From Candidatus Krumholzibacteriota bacterium (GTDB lineage: Bacteria > Krumholzibacteriota > Krumholzibacteriia > Krumholzibacteriales > WJIX01), in assembly GCA_034520215.1 (NCBI GenBank), contig JAXHNR010000001.1:1292560-1356559 (forward strand): a stretch of 64,000 bases of DNA. The letters run 5' to 3'. A program made the position numbers and the translations under genes. A model generated the notes under the pieces. The model was not told the DNA's origin and searched no databases. It was given only the letters and a program-made list of their open reading frames with translations. Below, in pieces: positions 27,000 through 37,922 of the stretch (the first letter of the stretch is position 1; every line of letters begins with the position of its first letter).

Positions 27000-28085
27000 C
27001 TACTGCTCATCAGAGATTCTATCAGTACATTTTTCCCAGGGAAGCTTTTGTAATGTCCAATTATCACCACCGTCCGTGGTCTTTAGAACAATTGAATAAA
27101 CATACAAATTACCGTCGATCACTTCTTCCGGACCTCTTCCAACAATCCAACCGTAATTATCGTCAACGAAATATATATCCCTCATATCAACTATTCTCTC
27201 ATCTTCAGGCATAATTTCCGTCCAGGTGTTTCCTCCATCTACCGTTTTGATAATTTTATCATTTCCCACCGCGAAACCGTTCATATGATTCTTGAAGAAA
27301 AATCGCCTGATCTCAGCGTTATTCAATTGAGATACCCATGTTTTTCCTCCATCTTCTGTTTTAAGAAGAACCGAACCACCTCCCCATCCTGTATTCGCGT
27401 CTACAAAATTGATCGTCAATAATCCCCTTAAAGCAGAAAAGTTCGTTCCATCTACCGTTTCCCAACTCCTGCCGCCATTTTCTGTCTTATACATAATTTC
27501 AGGATCAGATTCATTAAACATACTCCCAAGCATATAGGCATGATTTGAATCAATTATACTCATACCCCACGCGTTACGTTCCTGGACAACGGAATTCCAG
27601 TTATTCTCCCAGGTTGCGCCCTTATCTTCGGTTCTATACACCCCATGTGTACCAAGTACAAAACCCAGGGAATCATTCACAAATTCAACTCCGTAGAGAT
27701 CATCATCTGTAAAATCATCGAAGGATATAGGCATCCATTCAACTCCTCCATCTTCTGTCCTGTATATATTCCCATCCTCACCAACTATCCAGCCGTTATC
27801 ACTGTCTAGAAAATAAACGCCGAAAAGATTACCGCATTCAATCCTGCTTCCGATCCAGTTTTTGCCACCATCAGCAGTTCTGGCGACAGTCCCTTCCTCC
27901 CCTACAATCCATCCGTTATCTTTATCAACAAAGAAAACATTGTTTGCTTTATACAGCACCCCTTCAGGCTTTTCAGAACTCATGTCCGGAGCAGTCACAC
28001 TATCCTCTGAACATGAATGTATCTCAAAATAAATGAAGAATATTATCAAAAGCGCGAGAAGAATATTCCTTCTTCTGTCTCTCAT
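27000..28085 (-). CDS. YCF48/BNR-type beta-propeller lipoprotein
   Basis: A 361-aa exported protein. Start is ATG 28085 with GGAGGACAAA upstream; a TTG at 28097 would include that SD. The N-terminus has basic residues and a hydrophobic stretch (ILLALLIIFFIYFEIHSC) ending at a Cys that may be lipidated. The rest is seven or so repeats with the BNR/YCF48 signature: ARTADGGKNW, YRTEDGGVEW, YRTEDKGATW, YKTENGGRSW, LKTEDGGKTW, IKTVDGGNTW and LKTTDGGDNW. This predicts a propeller on the membrane surface. Related proteins include the photosystem assembly factor YCF48 and many secreted proteins without known roles. It stands alone between tRNA-CAU and the zinc-ribbon leader. Confidence 0.8.
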   Translation of the reverse strand: MRDRRRNILLALLIIFFIYFEIHSCSEDSVTAPDMSSEKPEGVLYKANNVFFVDKDNGWIVGEEGTVARTADGGKNWIGSRIECGNLFGVYFLDSDNGWIVGEDGNIYRTEDGGVEWMPISFDDFTDDDLYGVEFVNDSLGFVLGTHGVYRTEDKGATWENNWNSVVQERNAWGMSIIDSNHAYMLGSMFNESDPEIMYKTENGGRSWETVDGTNFSALRGLLTINFVDANTGWGGGSVLLKTEDGGKTWVSQLNNAEIRRFFFKNHMNGFAVGNDKIIKTVDGGNTWTEIMPEDERIVDMRDIYFVDDNYGWIVGRGPEEVIDGNLYVYSIVLKTTDGGDNWTLQKLPWEKCTDRISDEQ

Positions 28086-28300
28086 TTTGTCCTCCAAACT
28101 GCAATTACAATGTGTAAAACGCCTGATCCAACAAAAATGTTAACAACCATCTAATACGCAACATGTTGTTTATTAATCAGTTATGCCTAATTCATTTTAA
28201 AGGCCTCATTTTATGAAACGCAGAAGAATGAAAAGCAATCTTTAGTCCAACTTTAGGTTATCTTCTTTTGTGATATAAATTTAGAAAAAGGAAGGTGTCC

Positions 28301-28375
28301 TGGTGGGCCCAGCAGGATTTGAACCTGCGACCGACCGGTTATGAGCCGGGAGCTCTACCGCTGAGCTATGGGCCC
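28301..28375 (-). tRNA. tRNA with CAU anticodon (tRNA-Ile2 or tRNA-Met)
   Basis: A 75-nt cloverleaf on the minus strand with perfect acceptor GGGCCCA/TGGGCCC, anticodon loop CTCATAA (CAU at 28343-28341), T-arm GCAGG-TTCGAAT-CCTGC and an encoded CCA. The anticodon arm GGCTCATAACC closely resembles the B. subtilis tRNA-Ile2 (CAU converted to lysidine by TilS), so isoleucine identity is as likely as elongator Met. Initiator features (unpaired 1-72, three GC pairs in the anticodon stem) are absent. Flanks 28098-28300 and 28376-28505 hold no gene I can support. Confidence 0.93.
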
Positions 28376-28505
28376 CTTATCTATTGAAATTTTATCAGAA
28401 GTCAATCTAACATTTGAAAATTTATTAATCAACCCTTTTGTGTTATGCCGGCAATAATTTTAACCTGATTAGTCCTTCCCCGGCCCTTTAATTCTATTCA
28501 GGCAG

Positions 28506-30254
28506 TTACACATCGATATATCCCTGCAGCTTTCTGCTTCGGCTCGGATGAGTTAATTTGCGGAGAGCTTTAGCTTCAATTTGCCTGACTCTTTCTCTTG
28601 TGACTTTGAATATTTTACCAACTTCTTCCAGTGTTCTCGGAGTTCCGTCGCCGAGACCGAATCTCAGTCTTACAACCTTTTCTTCTCTCGGGGTCAACGT
28701 GGCCAGCACTCTTGCGACCTGATCGGTCAGCATTGAGTGAGCGGCATTTCGGTCAGGTGATATTGATTCGTCATCTTCAATAAAGTCGCTCAACTTACTG
28801 TCATCATCATCACCAACAGGACGGTCAAGAGAGATAGGCTCCACACCCGCCTTCATAACACTTTTAACCTTATGGACAGGGTAATCAAGTTTCTTTGCCA
28901 CTTCCTCGGCAGTCGGCGCGCGGCCAAAAAGCTGTAGAAGCTCCCGTCTGGTTCTTGAAACTTTGTTAATAGCTTCAATCATATGCACCGGGACTCTTAT
29001 TGTCCTTGCCTGGTCGGCTATCGACCTCGTGATAGCCTGTCTGATCCACCAGGTAGCATATGTACTGAATTTGTAACCCTTCCTGTAGTTGAATTTCTCT
29101 ACAGCACGCATCAAACCACTGTTACCTTCCTGGATAAGATCCAGAAATTCAAGCCCTCTGTTCGTATAACGTTTGGCAATTGAAATAACGAGTCTGACAT
29201 TTGCTTCTATCATATTCTGCTTTGCTCTCTCAGCTGCTAATTCACCTCTATTTATCTTCTTTACTGTCGATTTGAGAAACTCATATTCTACCCTATTCTT
29301 ATCCTCAATCGTTCTTATTCTGCGCCTGATGTCCTTTATCTTCTTTTTAAAATCTTTTAAGTTAGACAGATCCCAATCAAGATTCTTCTCCAGTTCCTTT
29401 TTCTTCTTCCCTTCCCCTTTTAGTATTTTAATTGCCGCATTGATCTCTGTATAATTCATGCCGGCAAACTTTTCATACTCTTTTATTTCTTTATAATCAT
29501 TTTTCAGCTGTTCGTAACAAAATCTTATATTTTCAACGATCCGGTCAATTTGTTTTGGATGCAGCCTTAACTTCTTGTTGCACTTAAAATTATCCTGTTT
29601 TACTTTATCCAGCTCCGCGTTGATCTTGTTCTCTTTATTTTTAGATATTTTCTTTTTTAAGATTGTTCTGAGCTCATCAGCTTTGCGGCGAAGTTCAATA
29701 TTCTTTTTCATTAACGTCAAATATTTACTCATTTCCTTCTTGCCTACTAAATGAGGATGCAGCCCGCCCGTTTCAAGCTTGATGACGTTTTCAAGTCTAA
29801 TTTCTCCTTTTTCAAGTTGATCTACAAAACCCTGTAGTTCATCCGCCATAATGGGAAGTTCGAAGAGAGCGGACAAGACAACATTATTACCGGATTCAAT
29901 CCTTTTGGCTACTTCGACTTCACCTTCCCTGTCAAGGAGGGGAACTTTCCCCATTTCCCTGAGGTACATGCGCACAGGATCATCGTATTTGATCCTGCTC
30001 TTCATTGCTTTGGCATCCTTCTTGGCCTCTTTCTTTTCCCTTTTGTCTTTAGCCTTTATTTTTAGTGAAGCTTTCTCTTCACTTTCAAAGAACTCGATAT
30101 TCGCGTCACTCAAACGGTCATAGAGTTCAATTATTTCTTTTGGATTGACATCATCATTTAAGAAGGAATCGATTTCATCATTTAAGATGTACCCTTTTTC
30201 TTTTGAGATTTTCTTTATCTTTTTGACTATTTTTTCATTCTTCTCTTTGCTCAT
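28506..30254 (-). CDS. rpoD: RNA polymerase primary sigma factor (sigma70/RpoD)
   Basis: A 582-aa housekeeping sigma factor. Region 1.2 reads [25 protein letters not shown]. After a long charged non-conserved segment come region 2 ([58 protein letters not shown]), region 3, and region 4 ([29 protein letters not shown], then [17 protein letters not shown]). Two ATGs compete. ATG 30266 touches the AAGGAGG SD directly, whereas ATG 30254 has a 12-base spacer; I favour 30254. It is last in the yqeY-cvpA-mutS2-dnaG-rpoD run, overlapping or abutting dnaG as in the classical macromolecular-synthesis operon. Confidence 0.97.
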   Translation of the reverse strand: MSKEKNEKIVKKIKKISKEKGYILNDEIDSFLNDDVNPKEIIELYDRLSDANIEFFESEEKASLKIKAKDKREKKEAKKDAKAMKSRIKYDDPVRMYLREMGKVPLLDREGEVEVAKRIESGNNVVLSALFELPIMADELQGFVDQLEKGEIRLENVIKLETGGLHPHLVGKKEMSKYLTLMKKNIELRRKADELRTILKKKISKNKENKINAELDKVKQDNFKCNKKLRLHPKQIDRIVENIRFCYEQLKNDYKEIKEYEKFAGMNYTEINAAIKILKGEGKKKKELEKNLDWDLSNLKDFKKKIKDIRRRIRTIEDKNRVEYEFLKSTVKKINRGELAAERAKQNMIEANVRLVISIAKRYTNRGLEFLDLIQEGNSGLMRAVEKFNYRKGYKFSTYATWWIRQAITRSIADQARTIRVPVHMIEAINKVSRTRRELLQLFGRAPTAEEVAKKLDYPVHKVKSVMKAGVEPISLDRPVGDDDDSKLSDFIEDDESISPDRNAAHSMLTDQVARVLATLTPREEKVVRLRFGLGDGTPRTLEEVGKIFKVTRERVRQIEAKALRKLTHPSRSRKLQGYIDV

Positions 30255-30262
30255 CAGAGTTA

Positions 30263-32023
30263 TCATCCTCCTTGCAACCCAAGTTTCCCAAGTTCCCTGG
30301 CTATTTTTCGGTAGGCCTCAGCGATTTCGATCTCCTCGGCGGAATTCCCGGTACCGGAAATCGAGTGAAGTTCGTCCAGTCTCTCCTTCATCATTACCAT
30401 TTCCCGCCTTAAAGCCAAGCGTTTCAACCAAAGCAATGTATCGTCAAGCAATTTTTCAGCCGGTCCAGGCGGCGGCTGGATAAATGCGATCTGTGTCGCT
30501 AGACCGGATAGCTCGGGATCCTTGATTTTTCCAAAAAATTCCGCGCTATTCAATTCTACTCCATTTTTTACCGCTTCCTGAAAACACCGGTAGTACTTCC
30601 TGAAAACCTCCCCCTTTAGATCATCTTCCAAAAGATTGTTTAGAATCCTCTTAGCGGAACGCTCATTTTTCAATCCAATACTGAAGAGTAATTTCTGGTT
30701 CTGAGCTACTTTGTTATCAAATGATTTTTTAGTTTCTTGCTTTTTCTTTCTGCGTTTCCCCGGTTTAAATCCAGCCCTGAGATCATCCAGTGGTATATTA
30801 AAAATATCCGATATTTCTTGAAGATACAGATTCCTGTCAACTCTGTCACGAACAAGTGAAACGGTATCAATCAAGTGCTTAATAATCCGGCTCTTTCGTG
30901 CTCTTTGTTCTTTTCCTTTCTTGGAAATTTTGCTGAGATAAACAAAATAATCGTCAGCAGAGTTCAATAAACTCCGAAACGCGTCCGCTCCATTCTTATC
31001 TACATAGCTATCGGGATCCTCACCCCTTGGTAATACAACTATTTTAATAGTAAGGCCTTCAATCAATAACTGATCAGCCGACCTCACAGCGGCAAGCATG
31101 CCCGCTCTGTCACCGTCATTGATAATATAAACACGTTTTGCGTATCTCGCAAGTAATCGCGCCTGTTCTTTTGTAAAAGATGTACCGCATACGGCGCATA
31201 CATTCCTGAAACCAGCCTTCCAGAGCATCAGTAAATCCATATAACCCTCAACTAGCAAAGCAGTTTTAGACTTCCTGATAAATTTTTTGGACTTATTTAA
31301 TCCGTAAAGTATTTTTCCTTTAGAATATACTGGGCTCTCAGAAGTATTAAGATATTTTGGTTCCGATTTGTCAAGAACCCTTCCCGCGAAACCAACTGTT
31401 CGATTGGTTAATGTATATATCGGATAGATTATTCTATTCCTGAAATAATCTCTGTACCCGCCCCTGCTTCTCATAACCAATTTCAATTTCAGCAGAATAT
31501 CCCTCGACAGGCCGTCTTCAGCGGAGCTTTTATATAAACTATCCCACCCGGGGGGCGCGAAACCTAAATTAAAATCTTCTATCAAATTATTATCAATCCC
31601 CCTTTTATTGAGATATTCAACAGCATTTTTCCCGGACTCGGTTCTTAATAACATCCTTTTATAGTATTTTTCCGTATAATTCAAAGCGTTGTAAAGAGGA
31701 TCCAGTCTCTTCCTACTCTTCCCCTTATTTAAATAGACGTCAATATCAATTCCGAGTTTAGCGGCAAGTTTTCTTGCAGCTTCAATAAAGCTGACCCCTT
31801 CATAATCCATAAGAAAACTAAAAACATTTCCCCCTTTGCCACACCCAAAACAGTGATAAATCTGTTTATCGGGACTGACAACAAAACTGGGGGTTTTTTC
31901 ATCGTGAAAGGGACAGAGAGCTTTGAAATTCATACCTGATTTCTTTAAATCAAGCACGGAACCGATAACATCAACAATATCCGATCTGTCGCGTATTTCG
32001 TTTATTTTTTCTTCCGGAATCAT
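30263..32023 (-). CDS. dnaG: DNA primase
   Basis: A 586-aa primase that lays RNA primers for replication. The N-terminal zinc-binding domain reads [15 protein letters not shown] followed by [14 protein letters not shown]. The TOPRIM core has [17 protein letters not shown], the [10 protein letters not shown] metal site and [11 protein letters not shown]. The C-terminal helicase-interaction region is less conserved. Length is normal. It is followed immediately by rpoD. Confidence 0.97.
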   Translation of the reverse strand: MIPEEKINEIRDRSDIVDVIGSVLDLKKSGMNFKALCPFHDEKTPSFVVSPDKQIYHCFGCGKGGNVFSFLMDYEGVSFIEAARKLAAKLGIDIDVYLNKGKSRKRLDPLYNALNYTEKYYKRMLLRTESGKNAVEYLNKRGIDNNLIEDFNLGFAPPGWDSLYKSSAEDGLSRDILLKLKLVMRSRGGYRDYFRNRIIYPIYTLTNRTVGFAGRVLDKSEPKYLNTSESPVYSKGKILYGLNKSKKFIRKSKTALLVEGYMDLLMLWKAGFRNVCAVCGTSFTKEQARLLARYAKRVYIINDGDRAGMLAAVRSADQLLIEGLTIKIVVLPRGEDPDSYVDKNGADAFRSLLNSADDYFVYLSKISKKGKEQRARKSRIIKHLIDTVSLVRDRVDRNLYLQEISDIFNIPLDDLRAGFKPGKRRKKKQETKKSFDNKVAQNQKLLFSIGLKNERSAKRILNNLLEDDLKGEVFRKYYRCFQEAVKNGVELNSAEFFGKIKDPELSGLATQIAFIQPPPGPAEKLLDDTLLWLKRLALRREMVMMKERLDELHSISGTGNSAEEIEIAEAYRKIARELGKLGLQGG

Positions 32024-32108
32024 CTAATTAATTAACCGCCGGTTAAATATTATTTATTTCAGTTCTCAAGAAAATGCCCGCAAAATAACAAAATACTTAA
32101 AAACAGAG

Positions 32109-34496
32109 TTACTTTAATTCCACAACTGCCACACCATCTCCACCTATCGCCGCTTCACCCGGATGAATTTCCTTAACACGGGGGTCATCTCTCAATCTAT
32201 TGTAGACGGCGCGCTTAAGAATCCCTTTTCCTATTCCGTGGATTATCCTCACACTCCCCAGTCCCTGGAGAACGGCGCGGTCTATCAGGCGATCTATTCT
32301 TTCAAGAGCTTCAACTCTCTCGAGTCCTCTTATCATAATTTCAGGGTAGACAGGATCTGCTGAGGCAGCCCAATTTATCTTTCTACTTTTCCTCCCCCTG
32401 TCAGCTTTTTTCTTTAAGATAAGAAGGTCTCCTACATCGGTTTCTACCCTGATCCCTCCCTCGAGTTCCACAAACACCTTTCCTGAATCAGTTGTGGAAA
32501 TCACTTTAGCCTCTTTACCTAAACTTAATATTTTTACCCAGTTACCCTGTTTAATGTCACCGGGCGAGGTATTTTTAACTTCCTTATCCCTCTTTACCCT
32601 TTCCTCAAGAATACGCTTTCTTTTGGAAACTTGTTCCTTAGCCCTCTTAATTGACTTTTTATCCGCTTGGGTCGCGCGAATATCATTTACAAGCCCCTCA
32701 ATATCCGCTCTCGCGTCGGAGACAACTTTTAAAGCTTTCTCTCGGGCTTCACTCTTATATTTCTCAATATTTTTGTTTAAATCATCTAAACGCCTGCCGT
32801 AATCGGCAGCTAGATCAGTTAACTTTTTCTCTTTATCCTCAGTTTTACGCAAACTCTTTTCAAGTAATTGCCTTTTTACTTCCAGATATGCCAACAACTC
32901 CTCCAAATCCTGCGAGGCGTCATCAAGATTGCTCTCCGCTTTATTTACAATATCAGGGTCTAACCCAAGCCTGCGGGCAGTTTCAAGTCCCCAGCTCCTG
33001 CCGGGTACACCTAATTTTAATTTATACAAGGGTTTCAGATCAACAGGATCAAATACCATACTGGCATTAATAACCCCGTTTTCCCTATGCGCCCAACCCT
33101 TTAAACCGGTAAAATGAGTTGTAACGACAACTCTGCCACAAATTCCTTTTAGTCTTGTCAGCACTGCCTCGGCTAGAGCCTGACCTTCTTCATGTGACGT
33201 TCCGTCCCCTATTTCGTCGATAATTACGATTGATCGACTGTTTGCAACACTTAAGATCCTTTTAATTCTCAACATTCTCGAAGAAAAAGTACTCAGTGAT
33301 TCTTTTATTGACTGGTCATCTCCTATATCAACAAATACATTATTATAATCTGGTATTACAGTACCTTCCATTGCGGGAACCAGCAACCCTGAACGGTCCA
33401 TTAGAATAATCAGTCCTATCGTTTTAAGAACAATTGTCTTTCCACCGGCATTAGGACCTGAAATTACTATAACCTTAAGATCTTTGTATGCGTCGAGATC
33501 GAGTCCTACAGTTTTTTCCCCTTTGTTTTCCTCTTCAAGCTGTTTCTGCAGAAGCGGATGTCTCGCTTGCCTCAGAATCAAACGGCCGTCTGAAGAATGA
33601 CAGGGGCTGGAGCAATGGTACTGACGCGCGAATTGGGCAGAAGCGTTTATAACATCGAATTCGCACAATATATCCTGATTCTTCTCAAGATTGGTAATTT
33701 TTTCACGAATATTGTCAGTCAGATTCCGCAATATTCTGAATATCTCTTTTCTCTCATCCTGGAAAAGTGCTTCAAGCCTGTTATTATCCTCTATAAGTTC
33801 TAACGGCTCTATGAATACTGACGCTCCGCTGCTGCTCTCATGGTGCACAATCCCTTTAATATCAGCCGCGCTACTTCTCGCGAGTGACACTACATATCTA
33901 TTCCCGCGTACGGTTACAAATTCCCGTCCTCCCCCTCCTTCGCCGGCGGTGGCAAGAGCGGCAAACTTCTTTCTCAAGTTTTTTTGAAAACTTCTAATCT
34001 CACTTCTCAGTTTAGAAAGCCTTTTGCTGGCATCATCAACAATTTCGTAATCATCGCCTATCACTGATAATATTCTGGCTGCAAGCTCTTTATTAAGATC
34101 AAACTCACTTGAATAATTTGTCAGGACTGGAAAATTCTCTGAATTTTTCGAGAAATATTCCTTAACTTTCTGAGCCCGGTTCTCGCCCCACGCTATTTGA
34201 ACTATTTTCCTGTTTTCAACAACAGTCCCCTTGGAAGATATCTCCTTTAAAACATCTTTGCTGTCTTCCCAGCCGGCTAAAGGTATAGATTTGCCTATAT
34301 CGAGGAAATTTACAAGCTCAAAAACTTCTCTCTGATTGCGCTCTATATCCTCCGTGGAATTCAGAGGTTTGGTTGAATATATTTTTTCTCTTGCCCTGTC
34401 AGACCGGGCGTACCCGGCAATTATTCCCAGTACAGAGTCAAATTCCAGTTTCTTTGAGGTGTGAAAGAATTCTTCTTCCATGAGCGAAGTATACAC
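32109..34496 (-). CDS. mutS2: Endonuclease MutS2
   Basis: A 795-aa MutS-like ATPase with a C-terminal Smr domain; family members suppress recombination or rescue stalled ribosomes. The ATPase has Walker A GPNAGGKT, VDIGDDQSIKESLSTFSSRM, and Walker B SIVIIDEIGDGTSHEEGQAL. Long coiled coil follows, then the Smr domain near the end (LDRAVLQGLGSVRIIHGIGKG). In many Smr domains this loop reads HGKGTG; here it is HGIGKG. The start is GTG 34496 with AAGGA upstream; an in-frame ATG at 34481 has no SD. Confidence 0.94.
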   Translation of the reverse strand: MYTSLMEEEFFHTSKKLEFDSVLGIIAGYARSDRAREKIYSTKPLNSTEDIERNQREVFELVNFLDIGKSIPLAGWEDSKDVLKEISSKGTVVENRKIVQIAWGENRAQKVKEYFSKNSENFPVLTNYSSEFDLNKELAARILSVIGDDYEIVDDASKRLSKLRSEIRSFQKNLRKKFAALATAGEGGGGREFVTVRGNRYVVSLARSSAADIKGIVHHESSSGASVFIEPLELIEDNNRLEALFQDERKEIFRILRNLTDNIREKITNLEKNQDILCEFDVINASAQFARQYHCSSPCHSSDGRLILRQARHPLLQKQLEEENKGEKTVGLDLDAYKDLKVIVISGPNAGGKTIVLKTIGLIILMDRSGLLVPAMEGTVIPDYNNVFVDIGDDQSIKESLSTFSSRMLRIKRILSVANSRSIVIIDEIGDGTSHEEGQALAEAVLTRLKGICGRVVVTTHFTGLKGWAHRENGVINASMVFDPVDLKPLYKLKLGVPGRSWGLETARRLGLDPDIVNKAESNLDDASQDLEELLAYLEVKRQLLEKSLRKTEDKEKKLTDLAADYGRRLDDLNKNIEKYKSEAREKALKVVSDARADIEGLVNDIRATQADKKSIKRAKEQVSKRKRILEERVKRDKEVKNTSPGDIKQGNWVKILSLGKEAKVISTTDSGKVFVELEGGIRVETDVGDLLILKKKADRGRKSRKINWAASADPVYPEIMIRGLERVEALERIDRLIDRAVLQGLGSVRIIHGIGKGILKRAVYNRLRDDPRVKEIHPGEAAIGGDGVAVVELK

Positions 34497-34529
34497 AACT
34501 GTTTATTCCTTATATATATCTTATTGTAA

Positions 34530-35162
34530 TTATGATTGTAAAGGATCTGTTCCCGGAACGGTTTCATTGATCTTATCTTTCTTTCTATCAATGTTATCTC
34601 TGATTTCTTGCATTTTCTTTCTGCTCTTTTCTATAAAGTGATTTTTAGATCGAGTTATTCTGTCAAAATCCAGTTCTCCAGGGCCTATAGAGGCTACCGC
34701 GTCAAAAAGTACCGGCAATACGGGCTTAACGAATGAAATTAATCTATCTTTTTGAAGCTCTTTCTTAAAACCAGGATTAATCGGAAGACTGAAAAGAATA
34801 ACAAGAATCAAGCTCGAACATAACAACCCCTTAATCGCGCCGAACAGACCACCCATGATTCTATCGAAAGGACCGAGAATAGTCATATTAATTAATTTTT
34901 TTAAAGTCAGGGATATAAAATGAAAAAGTATAATAATTCCAACGAATAAAATCACCGCTGAAATTATCAGGGAAATATTATAAGAAAGTTCCATGCTTGA
35001 TTCCAGATACGCGGCTAAACGATGGGCCAAATAAAATGAACCGATAAAAGCGGCGATAATGCCTACAACATCCAGGACTTGCCTTATAAGCCCGCGCCTG
35101 ATTCCCGAGAGAAGAAAAAAGAAGATTATAATACTTATTACTATGTCAATTAAGGATTTCAA
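34530..35162 (-). CDS. cvpA: CvpA family membrane protein
   Basis: A 210-aa inner-membrane protein with four hydrophobic helices and the family signature near the N-terminus, FFFLLSGIRRGLIRQVLDVVG, plus ILGPFDRIMGGLFGAIKGLL. The C-terminal 60 residues are charged and soluble. The family was named for colicin V production; relatives affect envelope stress and purine-linked phenotypes, but the exact function is unsettled. It frequently sits next to mutS2, as here (33 bp upstream of it). Confidence 0.85.
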   Translation of the reverse strand: MKSLIDIVISIIIFFFLLSGIRRGLIRQVLDVVGIIAAFIGSFYLAHRLAAYLESSMELSYNISLIISAVILFVGIIILFHFISLTLKKLINMTILGPFDRIMGGLFGAIKGLLCSSLILVILFSLPINPGFKKELQKDRLISFVKPVLPVLFDAVASIGPGELDFDRITRSKNHFIEKSRKKMQEIRDNIDRKKDKINETVPGTDPLQS

Positions 35163-35168
35163 TATAAA

Positions 35169-35630
35169 CTACTCACCGGCTTTTAAAATATCAATTGCCA
35201 TTTGTTTAACCAGACTGCCGTCGACTCTCCCCTTGAATTTGCTCATTATAGGTCCCATAACACGCCCCATATCCCTCGGGGTTGAAGCCCCTGTCTTTTC
35301 GATGATCTTCTCAAGCTCAATACGAATTTCATTTTCATCAAGCTGTTCAGGGAGATAGGCGGTTACAATTTCAAGTTCGGCGCGTTCATTAGAAACAAGG
35401 TCTTCTCTTGCGCCTTTTTGAAATTCCGCTATAGATTCGCGGCATTTCCTGGCATAGCTCGAGATAACTTCAATTTCCTTTTCTTCATCCAGCTCTCCGC
35501 CCTGCTCAATCTGGGCATTCTTCAAAGCACTGAGAAGCATCCGCAGTACTTTCAATTTCACCTTTTCTTTACCTCTAATAGCATCCTTCAAATCTTCCTG
35601 AATTCCAGCGGCAAGTTTATTTCCGGCCAT
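35169..35630 (-). CDS. yqeY: YqeY/GatB-like domain protein
   Basis: A 153-aa protein from ATG 35630 (AAAGGAAA upstream; a longer frame to 35654 lacks support). Helical pattern with LKVLRMLLSALKNAQIE, YARKCRESIAEF, AYLPEQLDENEI and MGRVMGPIMSKFKGRVDGSLV, the typical YqeY family ending. It resembles the tRNA-binding tail of GatB; biochemical role not firmly known. It heads the run through rpoD, in line with the common yqeY-dnaG-rpoD order. The usual rpsU is absent upstream. Confidence 0.92.
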   Translation of the reverse strand: MAGNKLAAGIQEDLKDAIRGKEKVKLKVLRMLLSALKNAQIEQGGELDEEKEIEVISSYARKCRESIAEFQKGAREDLVSNERAELEIVTAYLPEQLDENEIRIELEKIIEKTGASTPRDMGRVMGPIMSKFKGRVDGSLVKQMAIDILKAGE

Positions 35631-35668
35631 AATTTTCCTTTGAATATAAACCAAATTTACAATAATTT

Positions 35669-35698
35669 AATATACCCCCGTAAGTCATCTTATGTCAA
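35669..35698 (-). promoter_or_regulatory. Sigma70-type promoter of the yqeY-rpoD operon
   Basis: Minus strand: consensus TTGACA (35698-35693), 18-nt spacer and TATATT (35674-35669); shifting the -10 by one base gives GTATAT at 17. It lies 39 bp before the yqeY ATG, with no gene between it and rsmE. Confidence 0.65.
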
Positions 35699-35811
35699 CT
35701 GCGCAGTTTAAAATATAAACTCCAGGATATCTTATTTAATTATGATTTGAGGAATTTCTCTGAAATATAAATATTGCGGCCGGGTTGGGACGATACTTAT
35801 GTATCTCTTTA

Positions 35812-36531
35812 TTATTCACAGAATATTCTCATGTAAAATACCAGGCATATCGCCGCGGTTTCGCTTCGCAGCCTTGAATTCCCCAATGAAACAGGGATAG
35901 CTCCCCTCTCTTGAAGCATATTCTCCTCGTTCTTTGTAAGCCCGCCTTCAGGACCTGTGATTCCAAGAACCTTATCCGAAGTCACGCCATTTTCTGCTTT
36001 GCGCGTCCCGCCTCTTCGCGCCAGATATACTCTTTCATACTCATCAATTATATTTAAAAGATCATTAAAACAGATTATAGATTCAACTTCGGGGAAATAG
36101 GCCTGCCCCGACTGTTTGCAGGCGGCAATAACTTTACGATTTAATCTCTCTTTCTTCTTTGCCGCCTCTTTCTTCTCACCGCGCCATATAGTTCTCTCCG
36201 ACAGATAAGGTATTATTCTACGCGCTCCAAGTTCGGCAGATTTTTCAACAGCAACATCCATCCTGTTTGCTCTTATAAGGGGTATAGCTATATCGGGCCT
36301 GAATAAAACTTCTGACTTTTTCTTGCATGTTATTTCAACAAGAGTCTTACGCGCGTCAGACTGCTTGACTCTCGCGTGGTATATACCCCCGCGGCCATCG
36401 AGCAGTTTAACTCTTTCACCCTTTTTGATTCTGCTGACTACAGACAGGTGGTGCGACTCACTCTCGGAAAGATACACATTCTTACTATCAATATTATCCT
36501 CTGAGAGATAAAAATAACGACTATCTGCCAT
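35812..36531 (-). CDS. rsmE: 16S rRNA (uracil-1498-N3)-methyltransferase
   Basis: A 239-aa SPOUT-class methyltransferase. The N-terminal PUA-like part has ESHHLSVVSRIKKGERVKLLDG. The catalytic half has KSAELGARRIIPYLSERT, ACKQSGQAYFPEVESI, and the knot motif LGITGPEGGLTKNEENML, then SLGNSRLRSETAAI. Length is normal. It lies about 70 bp after dnaJ, a common order (dnaJ-prmA-rsmE with prmA missing here). Confidence 0.95.
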   Translation of the reverse strand: MADSRYFYLSEDNIDSKNVYLSESESHHLSVVSRIKKGERVKLLDGRGGIYHARVKQSDARKTLVEITCKKKSEVLFRPDIAIPLIRANRMDVAVEKSAELGARRIIPYLSERTIWRGEKKEAAKKKERLNRKVIAACKQSGQAYFPEVESIICFNDLLNIIDEYERVYLARRGGTRKAENGVTSDKVLGITGPEGGLTKNEENMLQERGAIPVSLGNSRLRSETAAICLVFYMRIFCE

Positions 36532-36599
36532 TTTGACTCTGCGTATTTATTGTTAAAGAAAGGGCCATAAGGACAACAAGCTACTTGGTTAACTGACTG

Positions 36600-37757
36600 T
36601 CATGAATAGATCTTCTTCCCGCATTTTGGGAGTTTGCTATTAATATTCTTATCAAGTTCTTTAAAATACTCTTTATCCTTCTGGCTGAGGTTTTGAGGAG
36701 TCCAGGCAACGATACGTACTAACTGATCACCACGGCGTCTTGACTTCAATACGGGAATCCCCTTACCTTTCAATCTTAATATCTTATGAGAATGAGTTCC
36801 CTCGGGAATTTTTATAACCACCTTACCGGACAATGTTGGTATTTCAACACGGTCGCCTAGAGCTAATTGAGAAAATGTTACAGGCAAATTACACAAAATA
36901 TCATAACCGTGTCTTTCAAATACCTCATCTTCCAACTCATCGATAATTATATTAAGAGTACCCGGGGGACCCCCTTTTGGGCCCGCATCCCCTTCTCCCC
37001 TGAGCGAAATATAGTTTCCTGAAGTCACTCCCGCCGGTATTTTGACTTCAACTGTTTTTGTACCTTTAACTCTGCCTTCTCCGCCGCATTTAGTACACGG
37101 ATTTTCTATTACAACTCCTTCACCGCTGCAAGTTGGGCAAACTGAAACATTTATGAACTGTCCAAACAGAGAACTGGAAGTCTGTTTAACTTCTCCCCTT
37201 CCCCCGCATGTCGGGCAGGTCTGTTTGGAAGATCCCTTCGCGGCACCTGAACCCTCACAGGCTTTACATGGAACCATTTTCTTAACTTTAATCTTCTTTG
37301 TAATACCCTCTGCTACTTCCTTAAGTGTGAGCTTGAGTTTTATCTGAAGATCTCTTCCCCTTCTGACTCTACGTCCCCCTCTGCTTCTTCCACCGCCGAA
37401 AAATTCCTCAAACCCACCACCGAACCCCCCTCCACCGCCAAAATCACGCATAAACGCTCTTAAGGCATCACTTATATCAAATCCGCCTCCACCTCCAAAA
37501 CCTTCAAAGCCCGAAGCGCCGCTTGCGGCACCTGAAAGACCCGCGTGGCCGAATTGATCATATTTGGCTCTGCTTTTAGTGTCCTTGAGGACTTCATAGG
37601 CTTCTGTGGCTTCTTTAAACTTCTCTTCAGCTTCCTTGTCACCGGGATTCTTATCCGGATGATATTTTATCGCCAATTTGCGGTAGGCCTTTTTTATCTC
37701 ATCGGTTCCGGCACTTTTGTCAACGCCTAGAACCTCATAATAATCTCTTTTTCCCAT
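36600..37757 (-). CDS. dnaJ: Chaperone protein DnaJ
   Basis: A 385-aa type I Hsp40. J domain with HPD at [10 protein letters not shown], then a Gly/Phe-rich stretch, four CxxCxGxG-type zinc repeats ([42 protein letters not shown]), and the C-terminal substrate-binding domain. It stimulates DnaK ATPase in protein folding. A 165-bp gap separates it from grpE; TTGATA-16-TATTAA on the minus strand in that gap could be a separate promoter. dnaK, its usual neighbour, is not here. Confidence 0.97.
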   Translation of the reverse strand: MGKRDYYEVLGVDKSAGTDEIKKAYRKLAIKYHPDKNPGDKEAEEKFKEATEAYEVLKDTKSRAKYDQFGHAGLSGAASGASGFEGFGGGGGFDISDALRAFMRDFGGGGGFGGGFEEFFGGGRSRGGRRVRRGRDLQIKLKLTLKEVAEGITKKIKVKKMVPCKACEGSGAAKGSSKQTCPTCGGRGEVKQTSSSLFGQFINVSVCPTCSGEGVVIENPCTKCGGEGRVKGTKTVEVKIPAGVTSGNYISLRGEGDAGPKGGPPGTLNIIIDELEDEVFERHGYDILCNLPVTFSQLALGDRVEIPTLSGKVVIKIPEGTHSHKILRLKGKGIPVLKSRRRGDQLVRIVAWTPQNLSQKDKEYFKELDKNINSKLPKCGKKIYS

Positions 37758-37922
37758 ATCTTAATAATTCTCTATTAATTTAGTCGAAAAATCAAAATTT
37801 ACTCTTTAAAAGCGAACGAATTGATTTTATTACTTATCATTAATATCTGCACTGCTCAATATATCAATATTCCTGCTTTATTGCTAACCTTTATTTCTTT
37901 GTTATCCACCTGATAAAAACAT

